This document shows, piece after piece, positions 7,891 to 17,835 of a stretch of DNA of 64,000 nt. The DNA is from Burkholderia anthina (lineage in GTDB: Bacteria; Pseudomonadota; Gammaproteobacteria; Burkholderiales; Burkholderiaceae), in the NCBI RefSeq assembly GCF_902498995.1, contig NZ_CABVLY010000023.1, positions 1 through 64,000 of the forward strand, read 5' to 3'. Position 1 is the stretch's first letter; each line of letters begins with the position of its first letter. The notes beneath the pieces were generated by a model, which saw nothing but the letters and a program-made list of their open reading frames with translations, searched no databases and was not told the DNA's origin. The position numbers and the translations under genes were made by a program.

Positions 7891-8457
7891 ATGAGAAAGT
7901 CCAGGGAAGAGGCAAACGAGACCCGCAAGCGGATCGTGGAAACCGCCGCAAGGGAGCTGCGCGAAAAGGGCGTGGTTGGCGCAGGGATTGCCGACATCAT
8001 GTCGGCTGCCGGCTTGACCCCAGGCGGGTTTTATCGGCACTTCGAGTCGAAGGACCATCTCGTGGCGGAAGCATGCAATGTCGCCAGCGCGACGCTATAC
8101 GAGACGCTCGAGTCGTTCGTGCAGGGGAAGCCGCCGCGTGAGGCGCGCCGGGAGATTGCGGAGCGTTACCTGTCGGTCACGCATCGAGACAATATGTCGA
8201 TTGGCTGCCCGTTTGCAGCGCTGGGTGGAGATATGGCGAGAGCCGACGCGCGCACGCGGCAAGTCGCGACGGCCGGGTTTTTACGTCTCGCAGGTCTCAT
8301 TGCGGAACAGTTGGGAGGCACGGAAGCGAGCAAAAGTGGCAAGTCACTGGCGGCCGCGTCAGCCATGATCGGTGCGCTGATGATGTCGCGCGTGGTCGAC
8401 AACGAAGCTCTGTCGCAAGAAATACTTCAAGCCGCTCGGGATGCGCTGTGCAGATGA
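7891..8457 (+). CDS. TetR/AcrR family transcriptional regulator
   Basis: A 188-residue regulator with an N-terminal TetR helix-turn-helix: TRKRIVETAARELREKG, then IADIMSAAGLTPGGFYRHFESKDHL (residues about 12-60), where GGFYRHF is the recognition-helix hallmark. The C-terminal ligand domain contains MSIGCPFAALGGDMARAD, close to the TetR_C group seen with NemR/AcuR-like electrophile sensors, so a reactive small molecule is a possible inducer. It is transcribed away from the epoxide-hydrolase/MATE/thiolase operon, and the shared 100-base gap contains a palindrome that is the likely operator. Confidence 0.9.
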   Translation: MRKSREEANETRKRIVETAARELREKGVVGAGIADIMSAAGLTPGGFYRHFESKDHLVAEACNVASATLYETLESFVQGKPPREARREIAERYLSVTHRDNMSIGCPFAALGGDMARADARTRQVATAGFLRLAGLIAEQLGGTEASKSGKSLAAASAMIGALMMSRVVDNEALSQEILQAARDALCR

Positions 8458-8499
8458 CGCGACAATGTCTTTTCTCAATGCCGCGATCGATCCGACGTT

Positions 8500-8627
8500 G
8501 CCGCGCCGCGGCGGCTCTTTGACGGGCCACTGGCCGAGCGCAACTGCCATCAGGCGCTCGACATCCTCTCGGGCCTGTTCAACTACCTGGTGACCGCCGT
8601 CTATCTCGCCGGCAACCCAGCGCACCA
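8500..8627 (+). pseudogene. Tyrosine recombinase fragment (SAM-like N domain)
   Basis: The frame beginning at 8500 reads PRRLFDGPLAERNCHQALDI followed by LSGLFNYLVTAVYLAGNP, which resembles the core-binding (SAM-like) domain of XerC-type phage integrases, where a GPLS...RQAL.IL..LF.WLV..GYL.GNP pattern is common. No start codon precedes it and the similarity stops at the AGNP motif, shortly before a long inverted repeat, so this is a remnant of about 40 codons. The catalytic Arg-His-Tyr domain is absent. Assignment is by eye. Confidence 0.5.
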
Positions 8628-8638
8628 TCTGACGCCCA

Positions 8639-8693
8639 CTGCTGTCTACATGATCGCGATCCGCGGAGCGACTCACGATCATGTAGACAGCAG
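8639..8693. repeat. Perfect 18-bp inverted repeat with 19-base spacer
   Basis: CTGCTGTCTACATGATCG (8639-8656) is repeated exactly inverted at 8676-8693. It lies precisely between the integrase fragment and the transposase fragment, so it could be the abutted ends of a lost insertion sequence, or a recombination scar. The spacer is 19 bases and no T-run follows, so an intrinsic terminator is unlikely. Confidence 0.75.
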
Positions 8694-8880
8694 ATCGAGC
8701 GGCTGGTCGCCCGGTATCGCGCTGCTGGCCCGGCCGGGCTGATTTCACAGCGTCGCGGCCATGCGAGCAACCATCAACTGCCCGAGAATTTGGCACGCCG
8801 TGCTTGAGCCTGATTCGGGAGCGCTACGCCGATTTGGGCCGGCGCTGGCCTGCAAGAAGCTGGACTTGCTACCCACCGCG
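8691..8880 (+). pseudogene. ISNCY-like transposase fragment, frameshifted
   Basis: From 8691 the frame reads QIERLVARYRAAGPAGLISQ, then RRGHASNHQL, the helix-turn-helix and linker seen near the N terminus of ISNCY-group transposases (ERL..RYR..G..GL.S..RG..SN). A stop interrupts it at about 8805, and the sequence resumes one base out of frame as LSLIRERYADLG, then shifts again toward ALACKKL. Two frameshifts and loss of the DDE core mean it is dead. The match is from memory of the family, not a search. Confidence 0.5.
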
Positions 8881-8908
8881 CGGGCGCCACCGCTCCTTCG
8901 AGATCTGA

Positions 8909-9335
8909 ATCGGTCTTGAAGACGTCGCCATCGCCAAGAGCGCGATCAGCTATGCGAACGGGGAAAAAGGGGGAACTCATCTATCGTGGCTTCTGGACTG
9001 CGGAACTGGCTCAACACAACACGTATGAGGACGTCTTGTACCTGCTCTTGCATGAGCACCTACCCGGTACGTCGGAGTCAGTTCAGTTTCACAGCCAGTT
9101 GGCCGCGCGGCGCACCTTGCCCGTCGGCATCACACGACTGATCGAAGCCTTGCCCAGGGATATTTCCCATATGACGGCATTGCGATCGGTGATTTCGGCG
9201 CTTCACGTCGATGACGGTGACTGGCCGCCTGTACTGGACCAGGCGTTGAGCATCTTTGCAAAGGCGCCGACGATCGTTGCTTATCGCTACCGCCTCCTGA
9301 ACGGGAAGGCAGCCCAACCGGATCTCCATACACCA
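8909..9335 (+). pseudogene. Citrate synthase fragment, frameshifted and truncated
   Basis: The segment reads IGLEDVAIAKSAISYANGEK, then after one extra G in the run near 8965 continues as GELIYRGFWTAELAQHNTYE, LPVGITRLIEALPRD and SHMTALRSVISALHVDDGD. This is the N-terminal third of a citrate or 2-methylcitrate synthase (the small-form family of about 380 residues), ending around KAPTIVAYRYRLLNGK. The catalytic His and Asp of the C-terminal half are missing and no proper start precedes it. It is fused head-on to an integrase fragment on the other strand at about 9305-9330. Confidence 0.65.
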
Positions 9336-9405
9336 GAAGAGGGAAGCGTTCGCCGTTCTCAAGGCGAACTTCGCGAACTGCATAGCTGGTCACGATAGGC
9401 TCCAT
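9303..9405 (-). pseudogene. Integrase N-terminal fragment
   Basis: From the ATG at 9403-9405 the minus strand reads MEPIVTSYAVREVRLENGER and FPLLVYGDPVGLPS, which looks like the beta-rich N terminus of a group of large site-specific recombinases found in islands and on plasmids. After about 34 codons it runs into the citrate synthase fragment. It begins only about 60 bases from the right-hand direct repeat and reads inward, as expected for an island integrase. Recognition rests on recall of the family and should be treated as tentative. Confidence 0.45.
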
Positions 9406-9475
9406 CCAATGAACGGAACCCCTTTTTTACCGATTAGGCACGTTCCGCCTAGATCGAATCATGTGTAAACGAAAA

Positions 9476-9537
9476 AAGACCCGAAGATCCAGGCTAAATC
9501 GCTGATTTAGCTTGGAAACTCGGGTCTATCCTTACAC
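9476..9537 (-). terminator. Intrinsic terminator of ssb
   Basis: On the minus strand AGACCCGA and TCGGGTCT form an 8-bp outer stem enclosing an inner perfect hairpin (GCTAAATC/GATTTAGC), followed by TCTTTTTTCG. It lies about 20 bases past the ssb stop codon. Its T-rich arm is the 24-base sequence duplicated at 3392-3415. Confidence 0.85.
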
Positions 9538-9555
9538 TAGGAACTAACGTTCCTC

Positions 9556-10110
9556 CTAGAACGGGATATCGTCGTCCATCTCGTCGAAGCCGCCGCCTGC
9601 CGGCGCGCTCGGACGGCTCTGGCCGCCGCCTGCACCGCCGCGCGGCGCGCCGCCGGCACGACCACCGCCACCGCCGCCGCGTTCCATCTGTTCGCCGCCG
9701 CGACCGCCACCGCCACCACCATAGCCGCCGCCGTAACCGCCTTCGTCACCGCCGCCACCGCCGCCGCCCGCACCGCCGCGGCCGCCGAGCATCTGCATTT
9801 GATCCGCGACGATTTCGGTCGAATAGCGATCCTGGCCGTCCTGGCCTTGCCACTTGCGCGTGCGGATGCGGCCTTCGATATAGACCGACGAGCCCTTCTT
9901 CAGGTACTCGCTGACGATTTCGGCGAGACGGCCGAAAAACGCGACGCGGTGCCACTCGGTCATTTCCTTGAAATCGCCGCTTGCCTTGTCCTTGTAGCGA
10001 TCGGTCGTTGCGAGACGAATGTTCGCAACCGCGTCGCCGCTCGGCAGGTAACGGACTTCAGGATCGGCGCCGAGATTGCCGACGAGGATGACCTTGTTGA
10101 CGGATGCCAT
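9556..10110 (-). CDS. ssb: Single-stranded DNA-binding protein
   Basis: A 184-residue SSB. The OB fold occupies residues 1-112 (MASVNKVILVGNLGADPEVR, WHRVAFFGRLAEIVSEYLKK, RIRTRKWQGQDGQDRYSTEI). A long, almost pure Gly/Arg-rich linker follows (about 113-165), and the protein ends in the acidic tip DEMDDDIPF that recruits repair and replication partners. It binds ssDNA as a tetramer in replication, recombination and repair. Start ATG at 10108-10110 has GGAG-like spacing upstream (AGAAAC region is weak). It lies next to an MFS gene and uvrA, the neighbourhood expected in Burkholderia. Confidence 0.97.
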   Translation of the reverse strand: MASVNKVILVGNLGADPEVRYLPSGDAVANIRLATTDRYKDKASGDFKEMTEWHRVAFFGRLAEIVSEYLKKGSSVYIEGRIRTRKWQGQDGQDRYSTEIVADQMQMLGGRGGAGGGGGGGDEGGYGGGYGGGGGGRGGEQMERGGGGGGRAGGAPRGGAGGGQSRPSAPAGGGFDEMDDDIPF

Positions 10111-10213
10111 GTGTTTCTCCAGTAAATTCGATGCGGGGCCGCCCGCGAAAGTCGTCGGAGCGGCCCGCCGGGCAAGCCGGCGAGCGCCGCCGACACCTGC
10201 CCGAAAAGAAGGT

Positions 10214-11404
10214 TCAGGCCTTGCGCGGCGGCGGCGCTTTCATACTGGCCGCGATTATAAGCCACGCGGCAACGAGCCCCGAGCATGCATAAAAGACGGT
10301 ATCCGCGCCGCCGTGCTTCAGCAGCCAGCCGCCCGCGATGCCGCCGAGCGCGAGCCCGATCGACTGCGTGGTGTTGTAGACGCCCGTGGCCGCGCCCTTG
10401 CGCGAACCCGGCGCGAGCTTCGACACGAGCGACGGCTGCGACGCTTCCAGGATGTTGAAGCCCAGGAAGTACACGAACAGGATCGCCGCCACAATCAGGA
10501 TGGTATGCGGCGCGCTGCCCAGCAGCAATTGGCCGATCAGGATAGCCAGAATGCCGCCGAGCAGCACCGGTTTCATCTTGCCCCGTTTTTCCGCGACGAT
10601 GATCGCGGGGACCATCATCACGAACGCGAGCCCCATCACCGGCAGGTAGACCTTCCAGTGCGACGCGACCGGCAGCCCGCCGTCGACCAGCAGGCGCGGC
10701 ACGACGAGGAACAGCGCCGTCTGCGTCGCATGCAGCACGAGCACGCCGAAGTTCAGGCGCAGCAGTTCGACGTTGTGCAGCACCTCGGCGAACGGTGCGG
10801 GCACGTGCACCGGCTTCGCCGCGTCGGGCACGATCCACAGCACGACGCCGATCGCGAGGATCGACAGCACGCCGACGATCGCGAACAGGCCGCTCATCCC
10901 GACCCAGTGGAACACGATCGGCGCGCCGACGATCGCGATCGCGAACGACATGCCGATCGAGCCGCCGACCATCGCCATCGCCTTGGTGCGGTTCTGCTCG
11001 GAGGTCAGGTCGGCGATGAACGCGAGCACCGCGGACGACACGGCGCCCATCCCCTGGATCACGCGGCCGACGATGATCCACGTGATGTCGTGCGCGAACG
11101 CGGCGACGAAGCTGCCGAGCGCGAAGATCAGCAGGCCGGTGGCAATCACGGGCTTGCGGCCGAACTTGTCGGACGCCCACCCGTAGAAGATATACAGCAG
11201 CGACTGCGTGACGCCGTAGGCCCCGAGCGCAAGGCCGACGAGCAGCACGTTGTCGCCGCCCGGGATGGTTTTCGCATAGACCGAAAACACCGGCATGATC
11301 ATGAACAGGCCGAGCATGCGCAGCGCGAAGATCGCCGCGAGCGACGTGGTCGCGCGCAGTTCGGGCGCGCTCATGCGGGAAGACGTGGCGGACGGATTGG
11401 ACAT
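10214..11404 (-). CDS. MFS transporter
   Basis: A 396-residue major facilitator with about twelve membrane segments. It shows the MFS motif A-like loop between TM2 and TM3 (GWASDKFGRKPVIATG, residues about 76-91) and a GxxG-rich TM5. Drug-proton antiporters of the YceL/Bcr-like group have this length and layout. It is on the same strand as ssb and lies upstream of it with about a 100-base gap; the divergent neighbour is uvrA. Substrate is not predictable from sequence; the conserved placement between uvrA and ssb suggests only ancient synteny. Confidence 0.9.
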   Translation of the reverse strand: MSNPSATSSRMSAPELRATTSLAAIFALRMLGLFMIMPVFSVYAKTIPGGDNVLLVGLALGAYGVTQSLLYIFYGWASDKFGRKPVIATGLLIFALGSFVAAFAHDITWIIVGRVIQGMGAVSSAVLAFIADLTSEQNRTKAMAMVGGSIGMSFAIAIVGAPIVFHWVGMSGLFAIVGVLSILAIGVVLWIVPDAAKPVHVPAPFAEVLHNVELLRLNFGVLVLHATQTALFLVVPRLLVDGGLPVASHWKVYLPVMGLAFVMMVPAIIVAEKRGKMKPVLLGGILAILIGQLLLGSAPHTILIVAAILFVYFLGFNILEASQPSLVSKLAPGSRKGAATGVYNTTQSIGLALGGIAGGWLLKHGGADTVFYACSGLVAAWLIIAASMKAPPPRKA

Positions 11405-11668
11405 CGGGAATGAATTTCGAATGATCGGATTGTCCGCCCGGCGGCGGGCGGCGGAAGATCAGGGCCACCGGCCTGGCAGGCCGGGCAGGTCGCTTGCCGG
11501 GCCATGACGCAGGCAGCCCGCGGGCCGTGCGAAGCCGCGCGGCGCGGCCGTTTTCCCGGCGCGGGCACTGCCTTGCTGCCAACTGCTGCCGAGGCTGGGG
11601 GCCCCCAACGACGGCCTCGAAAAGCCGTTATAGTAGCAGGTTTGGTTCCCTCCATTTTCGCCAGGTTC

Positions 11669-14554
<2,886 letters not shown>

Positions 14555-14660
14555 CGGCGCCCCTCTACCGTGCGCAGCCGCCCGGCCGCGCACGGTTCGG
14601 GCCCGCGGCGGCGCTCGCCCCCGCGCTTTCCATTCAGTGGTTTTCCCTTCTGCGTTTACA

Positions 14661-14683
14661 CCATGAGTCAAACTGCCTCATGG
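14661..14683. repeat. Small inverted repeat upstream of AI-2E permease
   Basis: CCATGAG (14661-14667) and CTCATGG (14677-14683) are perfect 7-base inverted arms in the 257-base gap after uvrA, which also holds a TATACT hexamer at 14701-14706 suitable as a -10. It could be an operator or part of an mRNA hairpin; the evidence is only the symmetry. Confidence 0.3.
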
Positions 14684-14811
14684 CGGACCATAATGGCAGC
14701 TATACTTTACGGTCGTAAGATTCGCCGTCCGCACCAACCCGGTGCGATGCCCGGCGAACGCCGCTCTGCCGCCCATCGCGCGGCATGACACACGAACGAC
14801 AGGAATCCACG

Positions 14812-15894
14812 ATGGAGAAGCAACAAGAGTCGCGCGACACGCAGAACCGCGAGCCGCACCTGCGCAGCGTGCGGCTGACGAGCGACTTCAGCCTGCCGAA
14901 GTTGTCGGCGATCGAGATCGGCAGCTACCTGTTCGCCCTCGTCTCGATGGTGCTCGTCATCGAACTGAGGCTCCTCGGCGGGCTGCTGGCCGGCATGCTG
15001 GTCTACCAGCTCATCCACACGATCGCGCCGGTGATCGAACGCCACACCACCAGCATGCGGGCGCGCTGGGTCGCCGTCGTGCTGCTGTCGATCGCGATCG
15101 TCGGCGGGCTCACCGGCCTGACGATCGGCATCATCGAACACTTCGAGCACACGGTGCCGAACCTGCAGACCCTGCTCGGCCAACTGATGCAGATCGTCGA
15201 GCAGACGCGCGCGCGCACGCCGGCGTGGATCGCGAACCTGCTGCCCGTCGACGTCGAACAGATGAAGACCAAGGCGGCGGTGCTGATGCACTCGCACATG
15301 GATCAGCTCCAGCAAGGCGGCAAGAGCGTCGCGCGCGGCTTCGGCCACGTGGTGTTCGGGATGATCATCGGCGCGATGATCGCGATCGGCGTCGAGCACG
15401 GCAAGGTGCGCCGGCCGCTGTCGACCGCCCTCGTCACGCGCGTGTCGCGCTTTGCCGAATCGTTCCGCCGGATCGTGTTCGCGCAGATCAAGATCTCGGC
15501 GATCAACGCGGCCTTCACGGCCATCTACCTGCTCGTCGCGCTGCCGATCTTCCACCAGCAGCTGCCGCTGTCGAAAACGCTGGTGCTCGTGACCTTCATC
15601 GTCGGCCTGCTGCCGGTGATCGGCAACCTGATCTCGAACACGCTGATCGTCGCGGTGTCGCTGTCGGTCAGCATGGGCACCGCGATCGCGTCGCTCGCGT
15701 TCCTCGTGATCATCCACAAGTTCGAATACTTCCTGAACGCGAAGATCATCGGCGGCCAGATTGAGTCGCGCGCGTGGGAGCTGCTGCTCGCGATGCTGAT
15801 CATGGAAGCCGCGTTCGGGCTCCCCGGCGTGATCGCCGCGCCGATCTTCTATGCGTACCTGAAGCGCGAACTGTACATGTTGCGGCTGATCTGA
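14812..15894 (+). CDS. AI-2E family transporter (UPF0118)
   Basis: A 360-residue membrane protein of the AI-2E/PerM family, with an N-terminal pair of transmembrane helices (IEIGSYLFALVSMVLVIEL), a soluble middle, and a C-terminal bundle containing the family motif region VGLLPVIGNLISNT and GLPGVIAAPIFYAYLK. Members export small molecules or act as Na+/H+ antiporters; assigning autoinducer-2 transport would be unsafe. I chose the ATG at 14812, preceded by CAGGAA, over an upstream ATG at 14785 without a ribosome site. A strong bidirectional terminator follows. Confidence 0.88.
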   Translation: MEKQQESRDTQNREPHLRSVRLTSDFSLPKLSAIEIGSYLFALVSMVLVIELRLLGGLLAGMLVYQLIHTIAPVIERHTTSMRARWVAVVLLSIAIVGGLTGLTIGIIEHFEHTVPNLQTLLGQLMQIVEQTRARTPAWIANLLPVDVEQMKTKAAVLMHSHMDQLQQGGKSVARGFGHVVFGMIIGAMIAIGVEHGKVRRPLSTALVTRVSRFAESFRRIVFAQIKISAINAAFTAIYLLVALPIFHQQLPLSKTLVLVTFIVGLLPVIGNLISNTLIVAVSLSVSMGTAIASLAFLVIIHKFEYFLNAKIIGGQIESRAWELLLAMLIMEAAFGLPGVIAAPIFYAYLKRELYMLRLI

Positions 15895-15913
15895 CGCCGC
15901 GCACGTCGCGCAA

Positions 15914-15951
15914 CAAAAAACGCCGCGCCCCGAAAAGGGCGCGGCGTTTTT
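15914..15951. terminator. Bidirectional terminator between AI-2E permease and purU
   Basis: CGCCGCGCCC (15921-15930) pairs perfectly with GGGCGCGGCG (15937-15946) across a six-base loop, with six A's before and five T's after the stem, so it can end transcription from both convergent genes. Confidence 0.93.
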
Positions 15952-16014
15952 GTTTGTGGGGGCCGGCCATCCGGGGGACGGCCATCCGGGGCCGGCCCTC
16001 CCGCCGGCAGCCGA

Positions 16015-16899
16015 TCAGCGGAACACGACCGTCTTGGTCCCGTTCAGCACGATCCGGTGCTCGACGTGCCACTTCACCGCGCGCGCAAGCGTCACGCACT
16101 CGACGTCGCGGCCGATCGCGGTCAACTGGTCGGGCGTCATGCTGTGGTCGACGCGCTCGACTTCCTGCTCGATGATCGGGCCTTCGTCGAGATCGGTCGT
16201 CACGTAGTGCGCGGTCGCGCCGATCAGCTTCACGCCGCGGTCGAACGCCTGGTAGTACGGCTTCGCGCCCTTGAAGCTCGGCAGGAACGAATGGTGGATG
16301 TTGATCGCGCGGCCGGCGAGCTGCTGGCACATGTTCGGCGACAGGATCTGCATGTAGCGCGCGAGCACGACGAGATCGGCCCGGTGTTCGTCGATCACTT
16401 CCAGCACGCGCGCTTCCTGCGCGGCCTTCGCCGCATCGGACGAACCGCCGACGAGCGGGAAGTGATGAAACGGAATGTTGTAGCTCGCGGCGAGCTGGTA
16501 GAACTCCTTGTGGTTCGACACGATCGCCGGAATCTCGATCGGCAGCTGGCCGGTGCGATAGCGGAACAACAAGTCGTTCAGGCAATGGCCGATCTTCGAC
16601 ACCATGATCACGACGCGCGGCTTCACGGCCGCATCGTGCAGCTCCCAGCGCATCCCGAATTGCTCGGCGAGCGGCGCGAATTCCTGGCGGAGCGTGTCGA
16701 GCGCCGACGCGGCGTCCGTGCCGTCGGCGTCCTGCTCGAAGTGCACGCGCATGAAGAACTCGCTGGTGCGGCTGTCGCCGAACTGCGCCGAGTCGAGGAT
16801 GTTGTTGCTGCGCTCGAACAGGAAGCCCGAGACCGCGTGGACGATGCCGTGCCGGTCGGGGCACGACAGTTTCAAGATAAAGCTGTGATCGGTCGGCAT
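16015..16899 (-). CDS. purU: Formyltetrahydrofolate deformylase
   Basis: A 294-residue PurU, which hydrolyses 10-formyl-THF to THF and formate and so balances one-carbon and glycine pools. An ACT domain occupies residues 1-85 (FILKLSCPDRHGIVHAVSGF). The formyltransferase-like catalytic half has NIHHSFLPSFKGAKPYYQAF with the HxSLLP-type motif and the downstream Asp in TTDLDEGPIIEQ. The start MPTDHSFILKL (16899) has GGGAG upstream; an ATG 33 bases earlier lacks one. It ends against the AI-2E terminator. Confidence 0.95.
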   Translation of the reverse strand: MPTDHSFILKLSCPDRHGIVHAVSGFLFERSNNILDSAQFGDSRTSEFFMRVHFEQDADGTDAASALDTLRQEFAPLAEQFGMRWELHDAAVKPRVVIMVSKIGHCLNDLLFRYRTGQLPIEIPAIVSNHKEFYQLAASYNIPFHHFPLVGGSSDAAKAAQEARVLEVIDEHRADLVVLARYMQILSPNMCQQLAGRAINIHHSFLPSFKGAKPYYQAFDRGVKLIGATAHYVTTDLDEGPIIEQEVERVDHSMTPDQLTAIGRDVECVTLARAVKWHVEHRIVLNGTKTVVFR

Positions 16900-16972
16900 G
16901 ACCGCTACTCCCTTCGTTTCAGTATTCGTCAAATAGCCCGTTCGCGCGGCTGCGCTTTAGCCCGGGCGCGCG

Positions 16973-17830
16973 TCACGCGGGCGGCGCGAACAGCGCGTCG
17001 ATGCCCTCGGCATCCGCCGCCGCGAGCCAGCGATGGCGCAACAGCGTGTCGAGCATCGCGAGGCTCGCATCCATCGTCGCGCGACCCTCGCGCAACCAGC
17101 CGATCACCTCGGGCACGCCGGCCAGCAGGTGCTCGGCCACTTCGCCGTCCTGGTTGTGCGGCGCGAAGTCGCGCGGCAGCGGCAGGTCGTACACGAAGAT
17201 CAGTTCGGACTGCGTGCCTTCCGGCAGCGAGCACAGCACCTGCACCGCGCGGCCCGCGATCGCACGCGCCGCCAGTTCGGCCGGCATGCCGGCCTCTTCC
17301 CAGCATTCCTTCGTGAGCGTCTCGTGAACGCCCAGGCCCCAGCCGATACCGCCCGCCACGACGTTGTCGAGCATGCCGGGGTCGGTGGCCTTGGTCGCGC
17401 TGCGGCGGCCGAGCCACATCTGCGGCACCGCGGGCGAACCGGGCGCAGCCGCATATTCTACGATGCCGTTCAGGTGGACCGCATAGGTCTGCGTGCCGAA
17501 AAAGCGCGACGCGGCGCGCTCGATGTACGCGAGCGGCGGATCGTCGAAGCGGTTGCGGATCGCATAGATCTCGTCGCGCCAGCCCGGGATCGCGCCCTCG
17601 GCCGCCAGCGCGCCGATCGCGCTCGCGAGCGCCATGCTGCGCGCGTCCGCGGTGTCGTAGCGCGCCGACAGCACCACGCGCGCGTCGGTCAGCTCGAACA
17701 CGTCGGGCCAGCGGGCGAGCTTCGCGACGTCCTGGCGACGCACCCAGCCGACCTGCTCGCCGGCGATCTCGAAACGCAGGTGCGCGGCCGGATCGAAACG
17801 GCGCGCGGCCGCAATGCACGGAAACGTCAT
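16973..17830 (-). CDS. DUF4743 domain NUDIX hydrolase
   Basis: A 285-residue protein with an N-terminal DUF4743-like domain (about 1-110) and a NUDIX domain from about residue 125. The NUDIX box reads GGIGWGLGVHETLTKECWEE, followed by AGM: the REUXEE core is KECWEE, with Lys for Arg, and the canonical first Glu is Leu, while the metal-binding glutamates remain. The architecture resembles the C-terminal part of fungal Tnr3 and bacterial relatives that act on thiamine diphosphate or its damaged forms; this is family inference. It starts 5 bases after the LysE stop, so the two are coupled. Start ATG at 17830. Confidence 0.83.
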   Translation of the reverse strand: MTFPCIAAARRFDPAAHLRFEIAGEQVGWVRRQDVAKLARWPDVFELTDARVVLSARYDTADARSMALASAIGALAAEGAIPGWRDEIYAIRNRFDDPPLAYIERAASRFFGTQTYAVHLNGIVEYAAAPGSPAVPQMWLGRRSATKATDPGMLDNVVAGGIGWGLGVHETLTKECWEEAGMPAELAARAIAGRAVQVLCSLPEGTQSELIFVYDLPLPRDFAPHNQDGEVAEHLLAGVPEVIGWLREGRATMDASLAMLDTLLRHRWLAAADAEGIDALFAPPA

Positions 17831-17835
17831 CGGGC

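Larger units (their letters stand above)
3392..9491. mobile_element. Decayed genomic island at the ssb terminator
   Basis: The 24-base direct repeat 3392-3415 / 9468-9491 (AACGAAAAAAGACCCG... ) brackets about 6.1 kb. Inside, GC is visibly lower (samples I counted by hand are near 45-60 percent, against 65-70 outside), the genes are accessory (small hypotheticals, thiolase, MATE, epoxide hydrolase, TetR), and the right end holds integrase, transposase and citrate synthase fragments. An integrase-like start at 9405 reads inward from the right repeat, the usual position for an island integrase. Left flank is mug, right flank is ssb. No complete recombinase remains, so the element looks immobile. 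The island reading is inference from these signs. Confidence 0.6.

Noticed and set aside
9537..9773. Low-complexity frames across the end of ssb
   Set aside because: They arise from the GGX-repeat coding for the SSB glycine linker; the SSB frame itself has the OB fold and the DDDIPF tip.
14692..14706. SOS (LexA) box near uvrA or the following gene
   Set aside because: No CTGT-N8-ACAG palindrome was found upstream of uvrA, ssb or within this gap.
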